26,016 nucleotides of DNA from Anaerocolumna jejuensis DSM 15929 (GCF_900142215.1 NZ_FRAC01000007.1:215067-241082); one strand, 5' to 3'; shown: positions 15,509-23,969, counted from the stretch's first letter. Notes: generated by a model not told the origin, from the sequence alone. Made by a program: numbers and translations.

Positions 15509-17155
15509 TTAGTTATTGTCATCCTCACGGTCAATCTGCATTATCTGTCTCTTTCTTGCAAATTCATCGTTATCCAGGTATTCATCGTAGGTAGTTACCT
15601 TATCGATCAGTCCGTTGGGAGTAAGCTCCATAATACGGTTGGCAATGGTCTGTACGAACTGGTGATCCTGGGAAGTGAAGAGGAGTACACCGGAGAATTT
15701 CATAAGACCGTTATTTAAGGCGGTAATGGACTCCATATCAAGATGGTTGGTAGGTTCATCCATAACAAGGACATTGGAACCGAGAATCATCATTTTGGAG
15801 AGCATAACCCTTACTCTTTCACCACCGGAGAGTACATTTACCTTTTTAACACCTTCTTCGCCGGCAAAGAGCATTCTGCCCATAAAACCTCTGACATAAG
15901 TAACATCCTTTTCGGGAGAGTAGGGCATAAGCCAGTCAACAATCGTGTCCTCCGATGCAAAGTAACTGGTGTTATCCTTGGGGAAGTAGGACTGGCTGGT
16001 GGTAATTCCCCATTTATAGCTGCCTTCGTCCGGCTCGATTTCCCCGGAAATAATACGGAACAGCAGGGTAGTTGCCTGGGTGTTGGGACCTACAAAGGCT
16101 GCCTTGTCTTCATGGTTAATTGTAAAGGAAATGTTATCCAGTATCTTAACACCATCTACGGTCTTTGAGAGATTGGTAACTGTCAATACTTCATTTCCGA
16201 TTTCGCGGCTCGGTCTGAAATCAATATAGGGATATTTACGGCTGGAGGGACGGATATCATCCAGCTCGATTTTCTCCAATGCCTTTTTACGGGAGGTAGC
16301 CTGCTTGGATTTGGAAGCGTTGGCGCTGAAACGCTGGATAAATTCCTGCAATTCCTTAATCTTTTCTTCCTTCTTCTTATTGGCTTCCTTCATCTGCTTT
16401 ACCATTAACTGACTGGATTCATACCAGAAATCATAGTTGCCGGCATAGAGCTGAATCTTGGCATAATCGATATCCGCCGTATGGGTGCAGACCTTATTCA
16501 GGAAATAACGGTCATGAGATACTACGATTACTGTGTTTTCAAATTGAATGAGGAATTCCTCCAGCCATCTGATAGCTTCCATGTCAAGGTGGTTGGTAGG
16601 CTCATCCAGAAGAAGAATGTCGGGATTTCCGAATAAAGCCTGGGCAAGAAGCACCTTTACCTTCTGGTTGCCGTTTAATTCGCTCATCATCTTATAGTGC
16701 AGGTCTGTCTCAATACCAAGTCCGTTAAGAAGAGTAGCGGCATCGGATTCTGCTTCCCAGCCGTTCAAGGTAGCGAATTCACCCTCCAGTTCGCTGGCTC
16801 TGATTCCGTCTTCCTCCGTAAAGTCTTCTTTGGCATAGATGGCATCCTTTTCCTTCATGATATCATAAAGTCTCTGGTTTCCCATAATAACAGTATTTAG
16901 TACATCATACTGGTCATATTTAAAGTGGTCCTGCTGCAGGAAGGAAAGTCTCTGACCCGGAGTAATGATGACATCACCCTTGGTAGCTTCCAGCTGGCCG
17001 GAGAGAATCTTAAGGAAAGTAGATTTACCGGCACCGTTGGCACCGATCAAACCATAGCAGTTTCCTTCTGTGAACTTAATATTTACGTCTTCAAATAAGG
17101 CTCTTTTGCCAAGCCTTAAGGTAATATTACTAGCCTGTATCATTTTAATACCCAT
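15509..17155 (-). CDS. ABC-F family ATPase (YkpA/YbiT-like)
   Basis: This 548-residue soluble protein has two ATPase domains and no membrane segments, as in the ribosome-acting ABC-F group. Domain 1 has Walker A GANGAGKST, a degenerate signature (LNGNQKVKV) and Walker B ILLLDEPTNHLD. A charged linker at about residues 255-300 (KEANKKKEEKIKELQE) matches the P-site-tRNA-interaction region. Domain 2 has LSGGERVRV and VLVMDEPTNHLD, but its Walker A reads GPNTQATTLLF without the usual lysine. The YkpA group is known for variation there. The start at 17155 has only a weak ribosome site and overlaps the stop of a possible 15-codon ORF (TAATG). ATG 17143 (MIQASN) is the alternative. Role is probably translational; antibiotic resistance is not implied. 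Confidence 0.9.
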   Translation of the reverse strand: MGIKMIQASNITLRLGKRALFEDVNIKFTEGNCYGLIGANGAGKSTFLKILSGQLEATKGDVIITPGQRLSFLQQDHFKYDQYDVLNTVIMGNQRLYDIMKEKDAIYAKEDFTEEDGIRASELEGEFATLNGWEAESDAATLLNGLGIETDLHYKMMSELNGNQKVKVLLAQALFGNPDILLLDEPTNHLDMEAIRWLEEFLIQFENTVIVVSHDRYFLNKVCTHTADIDYAKIQLYAGNYDFWYESSQLMVKQMKEANKKKEEKIKELQEFIQRFSANASKSKQATSRKKALEKIELDDIRPSSRKYPYIDFRPSREIGNEVLTVTNLSKTVDGVKILDNISFTINHEDKAAFVGPNTQATTLLFRIISGEIEPDEGSYKWGITTSQSYFPKDNTSYFASEDTIVDWLMPYSPEKDVTYVRGFMGRMLFAGEEGVKKVNVLSGGERVRVMLSKMMILGSNVLVMDEPTNHLDMESITALNNGLMKFSGVLLFTSQDHQFVQTIANRIMELTPNGLIDKVTTYDEYLDNDEFARKRQIMQIDREDDNN

Positions 17156-17258
17156 TACACCACAAATCTAAGCTGAAAGAAGGGCATGTGGCATCCTTTC
17201 ATATCTATTATTTTCTTTCAACTGTTATCTCGGTTATTGTGAAATCACATTCATTTCT

Positions 17259-17286
17259 ATTTTATCGTATATTCTCCAATTTGCAA
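17259..17286 (-). promoter_or_regulatory. Candidate promoter of the ABC-F gene
   Basis: On the minus strand, TTGCAA and TAAAAT are separated by 16 bases. It lies about 100 bases before the gene start, leaving a leader that includes the short possible ORF at 17155-17202. Confidence 0.45.
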
Positions 17287-17314
17287 GCATTTTCTTACGT
17301 GCAGCACGACATAT

Positions 17315-17552
17315 ACATGAATCTTTTACCTGTCCCAATTTTAAAACTAACAGATAAAATGATTTTGTTCATATTTATTTACTCATGTGTTTATTTTGTG
17401 AGGGTTGTAGTAATGGGAAAAGGGGAGATTGGGAACGGACGATGATCTTGTCTTACCTTTCGTAATTTTCTCGTTCGGGGTTCCAAATTCCACTAAAATG
17501 CCGGCAGCTGTTCCTGGCAGGTGAAATTATACCAAACTCGCTGGAAGGTTGT
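17315..17552. repeat. Dispersed repeat, copy 1
   Basis: Matches 25807-26016 in the same orientation. A first block (ACATGAATCTTTT, then CCTGTCCCAATTTTAAAA; 17315-17346) is followed by a segment that differs between copies. A second block starts at GATTGGGAA (17427); its last 112 bases differ from copy 2 at four positions. CCCAAT of block 1 is complementary to ATTGGG of block 2. The match includes the whole left arm and part of the loop of palindrome 1. Confidence 0.85.
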
Positions 17553-17672
17553 ATTGATGTAGAGCTGTGAGCTCAGACAGTGGTATAATTTTACCTAGGA
17601 ACAGCTGCCGCCATTTAAGTGTCATTAGGGAACTCCTCAATAGAAAATTTCGAAAGGTAAGCCAAAATCATC
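17441..17672. repeat. Long imperfect palindrome 1 (arms of about 93 bases, 46-base loop)
   Basis: The left arm 17441-17534 and the reverse complement of the right arm 17581-17672 align almost end to end. Shared segments include CTTACCTTTCG, AATTTTCT, CGGCAGCTGTTCCT and AAATTATACCA. The loop contains a small hairpin, GAGCT-GTG-AGCTC. Next to the loop, each arm has an outward-pointing TGGTATAAT, which fits an extended -10. No terminal target duplication or transposase is visible. Confidence 0.85.
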
Positions 17673-18048
17673 TGGGGATTGGCAATAATCCCTTGGACAG
17701 TTGTTGTGTTGTTTTGGTCTCAGCGGTTTTGGGCACAGCAAACGCACAAGACCCAATATAGGTAAAATAGTGCCACTGTTTGATCTTGATAACTAACACA
17801 GCCATAGTTGTTACAACGAGTTTTGCACTGATTTGCCTGCCAGTTACGTTTTCTGTCATTTTAGTAGAATAAGGGCTCTTGCGTAACAAAAGGACAAAAC
17901 ACCCCCCTAGGTCATCGTCCACCATAAACTTCCTTCATACGTTTGTCGTGTACATGCGGCCTTACAGCAGTTACATCAGGAGATACTTGTCAGTCTGCTA
18001 AAAGAATATTGAATCACCTGACAAATGCTCCGTTTGAATATAATATCA

Positions 18049-18259
18049 GGCAGTTTGCACAAAATAGAACGATGAATGCGCCTATGGAAATGTATTAGAG
18101 GTCCTTTTCTCTGAAGCTTTTGTGCTATATCCTCAAACAGATTGTTTGAGCTAGCGAGTTATCTGTTTGAGGATATGTCCAGCGCAAAAGCTTCAGAGAA
18201 TTAGGACCTCTTATACATTGGAACCGAAGCATTCATCGTTCTATTTTGTGTAAACTGCC
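18049..18259. repeat. Long imperfect palindrome 2 (arms of about 94-99 bases, 18-base loop)
   Basis: The left arm 18049-18142 and right arm 18161-18259 are close inverted copies: GGCAGTTT-CACAAAATAG at the outer end, AGAGGTCCT and CTCTGAAGCTTTTG in the middle, and TATCCTCAAACAGAT at the loop. Sequence differs from palindrome 1. The outer ends (TTTRCACAAAATAG) recall terminal repeats of IS256/mutator-type insertion sequences (from memory), so this may be a transposase-less derivative. Confidence 0.85.
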
Positions 18260-18306
18260 GTCCCCATTGTGTAAAACTAGCTTTGTAGTCCAACTCAATA
18301 ATATCT

Positions 18307-18360
18307 TAAAAGAATTGTAAGATTCTTTTACTTGAATAAATTTCTGATTATGGATAAAAT
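18307..18360 (+). promoter_or_regulatory. Inverted repeat and candidate promoter for the Bcr-type ABC genes
   Basis: TAAAAGAAT and ATTCTTTTA form a perfect 9-bp inverted repeat (18307-18330) just before TTGAAT (18332-18337). A 17-base spacer then leads to TAAAAT (18355-18360). The palindrome's place upstream of the -35 could suit an activator or a two-component regulator, but no such gene is adjacent. Confidence 0.5.
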
Positions 18361-18423
18361 AAAAAGGTAAAATTTGTTAGGACACGTCTTAGTTACTTTA
18401 AAAGTTTCAGGAAAGAGGTAAGT

Positions 18424-19329
18424 TTGGAAACAGTATTAAAAGTTGAAAATCTGTATAAGAATATTAGCAGACACCCTATTATCAAAGGAATCTCTTTTTC
18501 GGTAAAGGAAGGGGAAATTTTTGGCTTCTTAGGCCCCAATGGTTCCGGTAAGACAACCACCATTAAGATGCTGGTGGATTTGATTTCCATGGATGCCGGA
18601 AGTATCAGTATTATGGGATATAACATCAAAGAGAAAAGGGAAAAGGCATTGAAACATGTGGGTGCGGTGGTGGAATCACCGGAGCTTTACAGTTATTTGT
18701 CGGGTTATGAGAACCTTTCCCAGATTGCGCGTATCAGAGGAATACCCGGGGAGAAAATCGACGAGGTGGTAGAGCTTGTCGGGCTTACAGGGCGTATACA
18801 TGATAAGATGAAGAAATATTCCCTGGGAATGAAGCAAAGGCTGGGCCTTGCTGCAGCACTGCTGCCGGACCCCAAGCTTCTTATTCTGGACGAGCCTACC
18901 AATGGACTGGACCCCAATGGTATGATTGAGCTGAGAAATATCCTAAAGCGGCTTGCCAGGGAATACGGTATGGCGGTATTTGTATCCTCCCATATTCTCG
19001 GAGAGATACAGCAGCTTTGTGATACGGTCGCGTTCATTGAAAATGGTGTCATTACCTCCGTTGAAAGTATGACAGCCGTACATGAGACTTATATTTATGC
19101 ATTGGAGACTGCCAAATCAGAAGAAACCCTTGGATTGTTAAAGAACATCCAGGGCATAGGGAATATCCAGGAAGCAGAAAACGGTTATACACTGGAGCTG
19201 AAAGACAGAAAAGCCAGTGAGGTATTACGGGATATCATACAGGCCGGTATTGAAGCAGAAACCTTCTCAAAGCACTTAAAAGAGCTGGAAGAGCGCTATA
19301 TGGAATTAATCAAAGGAGGTATCCGCTGA
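18424..19329 (+). CDS. ABC transporter ATP-binding protein, BcrA/CcmA type
   Basis: A 301-residue cytoplasmic ATPase. Walker A is GPNGSGKTTT, the signature YSLGMKQRLGLA, Walker B LLILDEPTNGLD, and the H-loop VSSHILGE. A C-terminal extension of about 90 residues resembles bacitracin- and lantibiotic-export ATPases. The start is a TTG preceded by AAAGAGG with a 5-base spacer; no better in-frame ATG exists before Walker A. The stop overlaps the permease start (TGATG), so the pair is coupled. It probably powers efflux of, or protection from, a peptide or drug; the substrate is unknown. It is the first gene after the palindrome region. Confidence 0.92.
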   Translation: METVLKVENLYKNISRHPIIKGISFSVKEGEIFGFLGPNGSGKTTTIKMLVDLISMDAGSISIMGYNIKEKREKALKHVGAVVESPELYSYLSGYENLSQIARIRGIPGEKIDEVVELVGLTGRIHDKMKKYSLGMKQRLGLAAALLPDPKLLILDEPTNGLDPNGMIELRNILKRLAREYGMAVFVSSHILGEIQQLCDTVAFIENGVITSVESMTAVHETYIYALETAKSEETLGLLKNIQGIGNIQEAENGYTLELKDRKASEVLRDIIQAGIEAETFSKHLKELEERYMELIKGGIR

Positions 19330-20537
19330 TGTTTCTGGGACTATTAAAAAATGAGCTGATTAAGCTATTTGCCAAAAAGAAGACTTTTATTATCTGGGGA
19401 TTGTTCATACTGCTGTGTGTGATGCTGGTGGTCGTGAATGAGACGGCCGAAAAAAATTATTTAAAATACAACAGCCCCAAAGCCCAGGTCGAAAATCTTA
19501 CAAGAGAAATTGCGAACCAGGAAGATAATTTAAAGAGTATCCAGTCCGATACCAGTATTTCAAAGGATGATAAGAAAATAAATATAGAACAGACAAAAGC
19601 CTACCTGGAAAGCTTAAAACAGCAGCTTGTGTCTGCAAAGGCATCTCTGGATAGCAGTACAGACTGGAAAAGTAATTTAAAAAATCAGATTGAAGAACAG
19701 AAAAAGGTTGTGGATTCCACCAGTGATACGGACTCCAAAAAGGATCAGGAAAGAGAATTAAAGCGGCTTCAATTGCACCTTGATAACAATGTGCCGTTGA
19801 ATGACCAAAATTATAACACAGGTATTAACTTTTACATTTTGAACATCACAATGATTGCCGCAAGCTTTCTTGCCATTGGACTGACCTTGTTTAACGGAGA
19901 TAATGTCTCCAATGAATATAATCCGGGAACTTTAAAGTTCCTTTTGGTACAGCCGGTTTCCAGAATCAAGGTGCTTCTTAGCAAGTATGTTATCATGCTG
20001 CTTAGTTCAACGGTGCTGATTATGGTAACGCAGTTTCTCTTCTTTTTGGGAGTAGGTATCATAAAAGGCTTTGGAAGCTTTAACCGGCCCTATCTTGTAG
20101 GACTTAAATATGAATATGTTTATACAAACGGCCAGAAATTTATCTCGGAGGTCTCCGGCAGCGGACATTATATATTACTTTGGCAGTATTTGCTGGAAGC
20201 CCTGGTCTTACAATTACTATTCCTGATAGTTATGGTGACCTTTATCCTGATGATATCCACCATATCCAAATCCAGCGTAGTAACAATGACAGTATTAATC
20301 TGTGCAATTCTGGGAAGCAATATTGTGTACAGCCTGTCAACCACTTACCGTAAGGCTTCGCCTTTTATCTTTTTGCATTATGCGAACATCGATGATATCC
20401 TTACGGGACAGATAGTGATGAGGACCGGCTCGTTCCTGTTTACCTGGCAGACAGTGGCGGGGGTATCGGCTTTGTCAACGATTATCTTTTTAGGAGTATC
20501 ACTTTGGGTCTTTAAAAAGAGGGATATTCAGATTTAA
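19329..20537 (+). CDS. ABC-2 type permease with large extracytoplasmic coiled-coil segment
   Basis: A 402-residue membrane protein. One span near residues 20-38 is followed by a hydrophilic stretch of about 115 residues rich in Glu, Lys, Gln and Ser, with heptad-like patterning (about 48-155). Then come about five more spans, starting with NITMIAASFLAIGLTLF, and a conserved NEYNPGTLKFLLVQPVSR loop typical of ABC-2 permeases. The coiled-coil between the first two spans should face outward and could contact the cell wall, a peptide ligand or a partner (inference). AAAGGAGG precedes the ATG, which overlaps the ATPase stop by one base. A terminator follows. Confidence 0.9.
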   Translation: MFLGLLKNELIKLFAKKKTFIIWGLFILLCVMLVVVNETAEKNYLKYNSPKAQVENLTREIANQEDNLKSIQSDTSISKDDKKINIEQTKAYLESLKQQLVSAKASLDSSTDWKSNLKNQIEEQKKVVDSTSDTDSKKDQERELKRLQLHLDNNVPLNDQNYNTGINFYILNITMIAASFLAIGLTLFNGDNVSNEYNPGTLKFLLVQPVSRIKVLLSKYVIMLLSSTVLIMVTQFLFFLGVGIIKGFGSFNRPYLVGLKYEYVYTNGQKFISEVSGSGHYILLWQYLLEALVLQLLFLIVMVTFILMISTISKSSVVTMTVLICAILGSNIVYSLSTTYRKASPFIFLHYANIDDILTGQIVMRTGSFLFTWQTVAGVSALSTIIFLGVSLWVFKKRDIQI

Positions 20538-20558
20538 TTATAAATATTTTTTAGGGAA

Positions 20559-20603
20559 GCTGCTGTATATAGTTGATTGAGCTAAATACAGCAGCGTTTT
20601 AAT
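20559..20603 (+). terminator. Intrinsic terminator of the Bcr-type ABC operon
   Basis: GCTGCTGTAT (20559-20568) pairs perfectly with ATACAGCAGC (20586-20595), followed by GTTTTAATT. Confidence 0.8.
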
Positions 20604-20620
20604 TGGAATTATCTTTCTCA

Positions 20621-20685
20621 TAAAAATACCATTCTGCTTCTTTATTCAACTTCTTAGCTCGTAAAAATACCAATCTGTTTCTTTA
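20621..20685. repeat. Short direct repeat, two copies 41 bases apart
   Basis: A 24-base sequence starting TAAAAATACCA and ending TTCTTTA occurs at 20621-20644 and 20662-20685, with two mismatches. It lies in the AT-rich gap between two operons; function unknown. Confidence 0.75.
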
Positions 20686-20788
20686 ATTTATCCTATTATC
20701 ACGAAAAACCATCCGTCTCAATCCCAATTTATATCACTTTAACTGTAGCCACAATTTTATTAGGTTGACGGTTAATTTGTAAAAAAAC

Positions 20789-20968
20789 ATATTAGATAAC
20801 TATCAAATATAAACGTAAAATCTGGTCTCAATTTACTGTTAGGCTTTCTGATAGTACATAATATACTATTTATATTGCCTATTTGTATTTAAAAGAGCAT
20901 TTAATTACTTATACAAACATTTATAAAAGATAATCATCAACTAAAAATATAAGATAATCATCAAATAT
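20789..20968. promoter_or_regulatory. Array of operator-like sequences upstream of the ArsR-type regulator
   Basis: A 20-base sequence at 20791-20810 (ATTAGATAACTATCAAATAT) recurs at 20949-20968 with 17 of 20 matches. A 14-base core, AAGATAATCATCAA, occurs at 20927-20940 and 20951-20964, 24 bases apart. The distal site is a near-perfect 22-bp palindrome (20789-20810, 9 of 11 pairs). The 12-mer AACATATTAGAT is shared by 20786-20797 and the promoter spacer at 20976-20987. This suggests cooperative binding, most simply by the adjacent regulator. Confidence 0.6.
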
Positions 20969-20970
20969 TA

Positions 20971-20999
20971 TTGACAACATATTAGATGTATGTTAAATT
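20971..20999 (+). promoter_or_regulatory. Sigma-A promoter of the regulator/ABC exporter unit
   Basis: TTGACA (20971-20976), 17 bases, then TAAATT (20994-20999). The spacer carries the inverted repeat ACATA-N7-TATGT, a plausible repressor site. It directly follows the operator-like array and precedes the regulator ATG by about 25 bases. Confidence 0.65.
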
Positions 21000-21024
21000 A
21001 AATAAAACGCTACGGAGGTGGAAT

Positions 21025-22131
21025 ATGGAAATCGGTACCTATAAAGTATATACGGAGCCAAACTGGGAATATGAATTGGTAACCTGCATACTGGAAAAAG
21101 ACGGAGAAAGAGAAGAGGAATCCATAAAAGCAAGAAGAGCCTATATGAGCCAGAAGGAAATTGAAGAATTTCTTTTCAAAATTAAAGAATTCAAGGAAAA
21201 AGTACTTCAAAAGGTATTGCCCATTTATGATAATTATCCGGATATTAAGCCTTATTTTATTAACAGTGCCATTGAAGATGACGGCAGGGCAAGACATGTG
21301 CTGGCAGCTCTTGCCAGCCGCAGACAGCTTTTACAGGAACATACTCCTGCTGAAATTGATGATATCATGCTGGATACCTTTGATAATCTGGCAAAATCAA
21401 TGGGTTACAGTAACCTCAGGGAAGAAAAATTAAAAGACCTGTCCGATATCATAACCTTTATAAAAGGAATAGAGGAAGAGGACAGTGTGAAATTCCGCTT
21501 AATTATGCTGTTTACGGAGAGGCATACGATTTTGCCGAGAATTCGGGAGTTTGTGAAGGAAGGCGTAGAGGTAATAAAGGAATATTACGGAATTATACAG
21601 AAGGATTATGAAAACGCAGTTGTTTCCTTAAAGGATAAAAATAATATGGTAGATTACCTGGAGGAACTGGATGTGATTAAGCTGGGAGATGTTGAAGAGA
21701 TGGCTGTGCAGCCCTGCATTGTCACCTATAACCAGCTTTCCATCGACTGGGTGGAGGATGATGACAGGCTTATTATAGCGGATACCGGCATTTACATGCT
21801 GTTACCGGAAGTAATGTCAAATGACTATCTAAAGAATGATACAAAAACAATAAGCGCTTTAAAGGCCTTAGGGGATGCAACCAGGCTTAAGATAGTCCAT
21901 ATGCTTTCGGGAAAGAAGATGTATGTTCAGGAAATTGCAGACGACCTTGGACTGACACCGGCCACCGTATCCCATCACATGAATATTCTCTTACAGGAGA
22001 GGCTGATCAGTATAATCATAGATAATGTTAAAGCAAAGAAAATCTTTTATGAAATCAACTCATCCAAAATAAAGGAATTGGGTGAAGCTATCCAGCTGCT
22101 TGGAACAGTGGACGCTAAGGAGCAGGAATAG
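21025..22131 (+). CDS. ArsR-type transcriptional regulator with large N-terminal domain of unknown function
   Basis: A 368-residue protein, over three times a usual ArsR repressor. Only the C-terminal 95 residues or so are recognisable: a winged helix with ALKALGDATRLKIVHML, then VQEIADDLGLTPATVSHHMNIL and a beta-wing. No ArsR metal-binding CxC is seen in the DNA-binding helix region. The first 270 residues are charged and mostly helical-looking with no known motif; they may sense a ligand or protein. The frame opens at 20986, but that ATG lies inside the promoter. GGAGGTG precedes ATG 21025, so this start is preferred. It leads an operon with two ABC exporters and probably represses its own promoter until a substrate appears. 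Confidence 0.85.
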   Translation: MEIGTYKVYTEPNWEYELVTCILEKDGEREEESIKARRAYMSQKEIEEFLFKIKEFKEKVLQKVLPIYDNYPDIKPYFINSAIEDDGRARHVLAALASRRQLLQEHTPAEIDDIMLDTFDNLAKSMGYSNLREEKLKDLSDIITFIKGIEEEDSVKFRLIMLFTERHTILPRIREFVKEGVEVIKEYYGIIQKDYENAVVSLKDKNNMVDYLEELDVIKLGDVEEMAVQPCIVTYNQLSIDWVEDDDRLIIADTGIYMLLPEVMSNDYLKNDTKTISALKALGDATRLKIVHMLSGKKMYVQEIADDLGLTPATVSHHMNILLQERLISIIIDNVKAKKIFYEINSSKIKELGEAIQLLGTVDAKEQE

Positions 22132-22145
22132 AGGGAGGAATCGGC

Positions 22146-23969
22146 ATGGAAAATGACTTGAAATATCCTGTGGGGCAGACATTAAAGAAGATGCTTCATT
22201 ATGTTACCACAGCAGATAAAAAGATTTATCTTTATTTTATCATATTTACAATTACCGGAGGAATGTACCCGCTTTTTTCCGTCCTACTGCCAAAGTATCT
22301 GCTGAATGAGATTACAAAAGCGGGGGGAGATGCTAGCGGCATCCTTCGGATTGTACTAATCTTTCTGATACTCATGGCAGTTTTCGGTTTCACCCGTACT
22401 TTTATAAGAGAGGTGACTATACCAAGAATAATCTACCTCAGACTTAGCTACCTCGGAAAAACCATGGATAAGCTGGTAAGCATTGATTATAAATATATGG
22501 AGGATGCTTCCTTTTTCGAAGACAACAGCAGGGCGCTGGATTCCACCAACTCAGATGATAACGGGGTGGAGGGAGTTTACACAAAGCTGTTTGATGCAGG
22601 ACCCATTGCCTTTACCTCACTTGGTCTGATACTTTTTATCGGAAAATTAAATATATGGATTCTTCTTGGACTGCTTCTTAACGTAGCAGCCGGCATCTGG
22701 GTCAAGAGAAGCGCCTATAAGTATAGCTACAAAAGAAAACAGGATGTTGCCCATGCCGATAGGAGAATGAAGTACTATTATAATACCACCCATGATTTCG
22801 GATTTGGAAAGGATATCAGGCTTTACCGTTTCCAGGACAGAATAAATAAGAACTACAGCCAGGAAATAAAGGGCTTTGTTAAGATACAGCGAAGCATCAA
22901 AAACAGGGAGTATTTCCTTGGAATGTTTGAAATTCTGGCCTTTCTGATCAGTAATGCCCTTACCTATGCCATCCTGGTATATAAAACCGTAAATGGTATG
23001 TCTATCGCAGATTTCTCCATGTATATAATTGCTGTTACCACACTCACGGTTATGCTTGGTACCCTGGCGGACCAATTTAGTTATATCTTAAATGAAGGCC
23101 AGTATGTTTACGATTATTTTAATTTTATCGATACAGATTTAGGAGATAAGGCATATAAGGAAAAAACACAGAATGCAGAAAAGCTTAAAAAGGGTGAAAC
23201 TCTTGAAATTGTGTTTGATAATGTAAGCTTTTGTTATCCGGGTACGGATAAATACATCTTTAAAAACTTAAACTTTACCATCCATAAAGGAGAAAAGTTA
23301 GCAATTGTCGGAATTAACGGCGCAGGAAAAAGTACTCTTGTAAAGCTTATGACAGGTCTGTTTGCCGCGACCGAAGGAGAAATCCGGATTAATGGCATAC
23401 CTGTTTCAGAATTTAATAAGAAGGAACTCTATGCCATGTTCTCGGCGGTATTTCAGGAAATTAACGTACTAGCCTATACAATTAAGGAGAACATAGCCTG
23501 TTCTTCCCTTGTAATGGATGAAAAAAGGGTAATAAAAGCCCTTGAAAAGGCAGGGCTAAAAGAAAAATTAAAAACACTTCCCAAAGGCATCGATCAGACT
23601 ATGCTGAAGGTAATCGAAGAAGACGGAGTGGAGTTCTCAGGTGGTGAGAGCCAGAAGTTGGCCATTGCAAGGGCACTTTATAAGGATGCCAGTATGGTTA
23701 TTATGGATGAACCCACAGCGGCGCTGGATGCTCTGGCAGAAGCGGAAATCTATGAAAGCTTCAGCGATTTGGTTTCGGGAAAAACAGCTGTTTATATTTC
23801 CCACAGGCTTGCCAGTACGAAGTTCTGCGACCGGATCGCTTTCTTTGACGGAGACGGCCTGAGGGAATACGGGAGCCATGAGGAACTGATGGAAGCACAG
23901 GGTGCATATTATAACATGTTTATGGTACAGGGGAAATATTACAACGAGGAGGTGGCAGTCAGTGAATAA
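22146..23969 (+). CDS. ABC exporter half-transporter, subunit 1 of a probable heterodimer
   Basis: A 607-residue protein with an N-terminal six-span exporter domain (to about residue 330) and a C-terminal ATPase. Walker A is GINGAGKST (about residue 390), the Q-loop is in AVFQEINV, the signature is FSGGESQKLAIARAL, Walker B VIMDEPTAALD with a catalytic Glu, and the H-loop YISHR. GGGAGG precedes the ATG 14 bases after the regulator stop. No peptidase C39 domain is present, so it is not a bacteriocin-processing exporter. It overlaps the second exporter gene by 8 bases, which indicates co-translation and a heterodimer. Likely role: efflux of a drug, peptide or lipid-like compound. Confidence 0.92.
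   Translation: MENDLKYPVGQTLKKMLHYVTTADKKIYLYFIIFTITGGMYPLFSVLLPKYLLNEITKAGGDASGILRIVLIFLILMAVFGFTRTFIREVTIPRIIYLRLSYLGKTMDKLVSIDYKYMEDASFFEDNSRALDSTNSDDNGVEGVYTKLFDAGPIAFTSLGLILFIGKLNIWILLGLLLNVAAGIWVKRSAYKYSYKRKQDVAHADRRMKYYYNTTHDFGFGKDIRLYRFQDRINKNYSQEIKGFVKIQRSIKNREYFLGMFEILAFLISNALTYAILVYKTVNGMSIADFSMYIIAVTTLTVMLGTLADQFSYILNEGQYVYDYFNFIDTDLGDKAYKEKTQNAEKLKKGETLEIVFDNVSFCYPGTDKYIFKNLNFTIHKGEKLAIVGINGAGKSTLVKLMTGLFAATEGEIRINGIPVSEFNKKELYAMFSAVFQEINVLAYTIKENIACSSLVMDEKRVIKALEKAGLKEKLKTLPKGIDQTMLKVIEEDGVEFSGGESQKLAIARALYKDASMVIMDEPTAALDALAEAEIYESFSDLVSGKTAVYISHRLASTKFCDRIAFFDGDGLREYGSHEELMEAQGAYYNMFMVQGKYYNEEVAVSE

Larger units (their letters stand above)
17287..18423. other. Gene-poor region of more than 1 kb holding dispersed repeat and two long palindromes
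   Basis: No convincing protein gene was found. The content is the dispersed repeat (17315-17552), palindrome 1 (17441-17672), palindrome 2 (18049-18259) and the promoter of the next gene (18332-18360). The middle, 17673-18048, has only small hairpins, such as GGGATT and AATCCC at 17675-17692 and GGTCT and AGACC near 17718-17756. The longest minus-strand frame, 17668-17925, encodes 85 residues with an AAGGAAG site but no recognised family. Confidence 0.7.

Noticed and set aside
17437..17920. 9-bp inverted pair GGACGATGA / TCATCGTCC, 466 bases apart
   Set aside because: Flanking bases do not extend the match, so chance is likely despite the nearby palindromes.
17668..17925. 85-residue minus-strand ORF with AAGGAAG before its ATG
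   Set aside because: No recognised family, located between repeat elements, and its stop abuts palindrome 1. It could be a remnant, but coding evidence is too thin.
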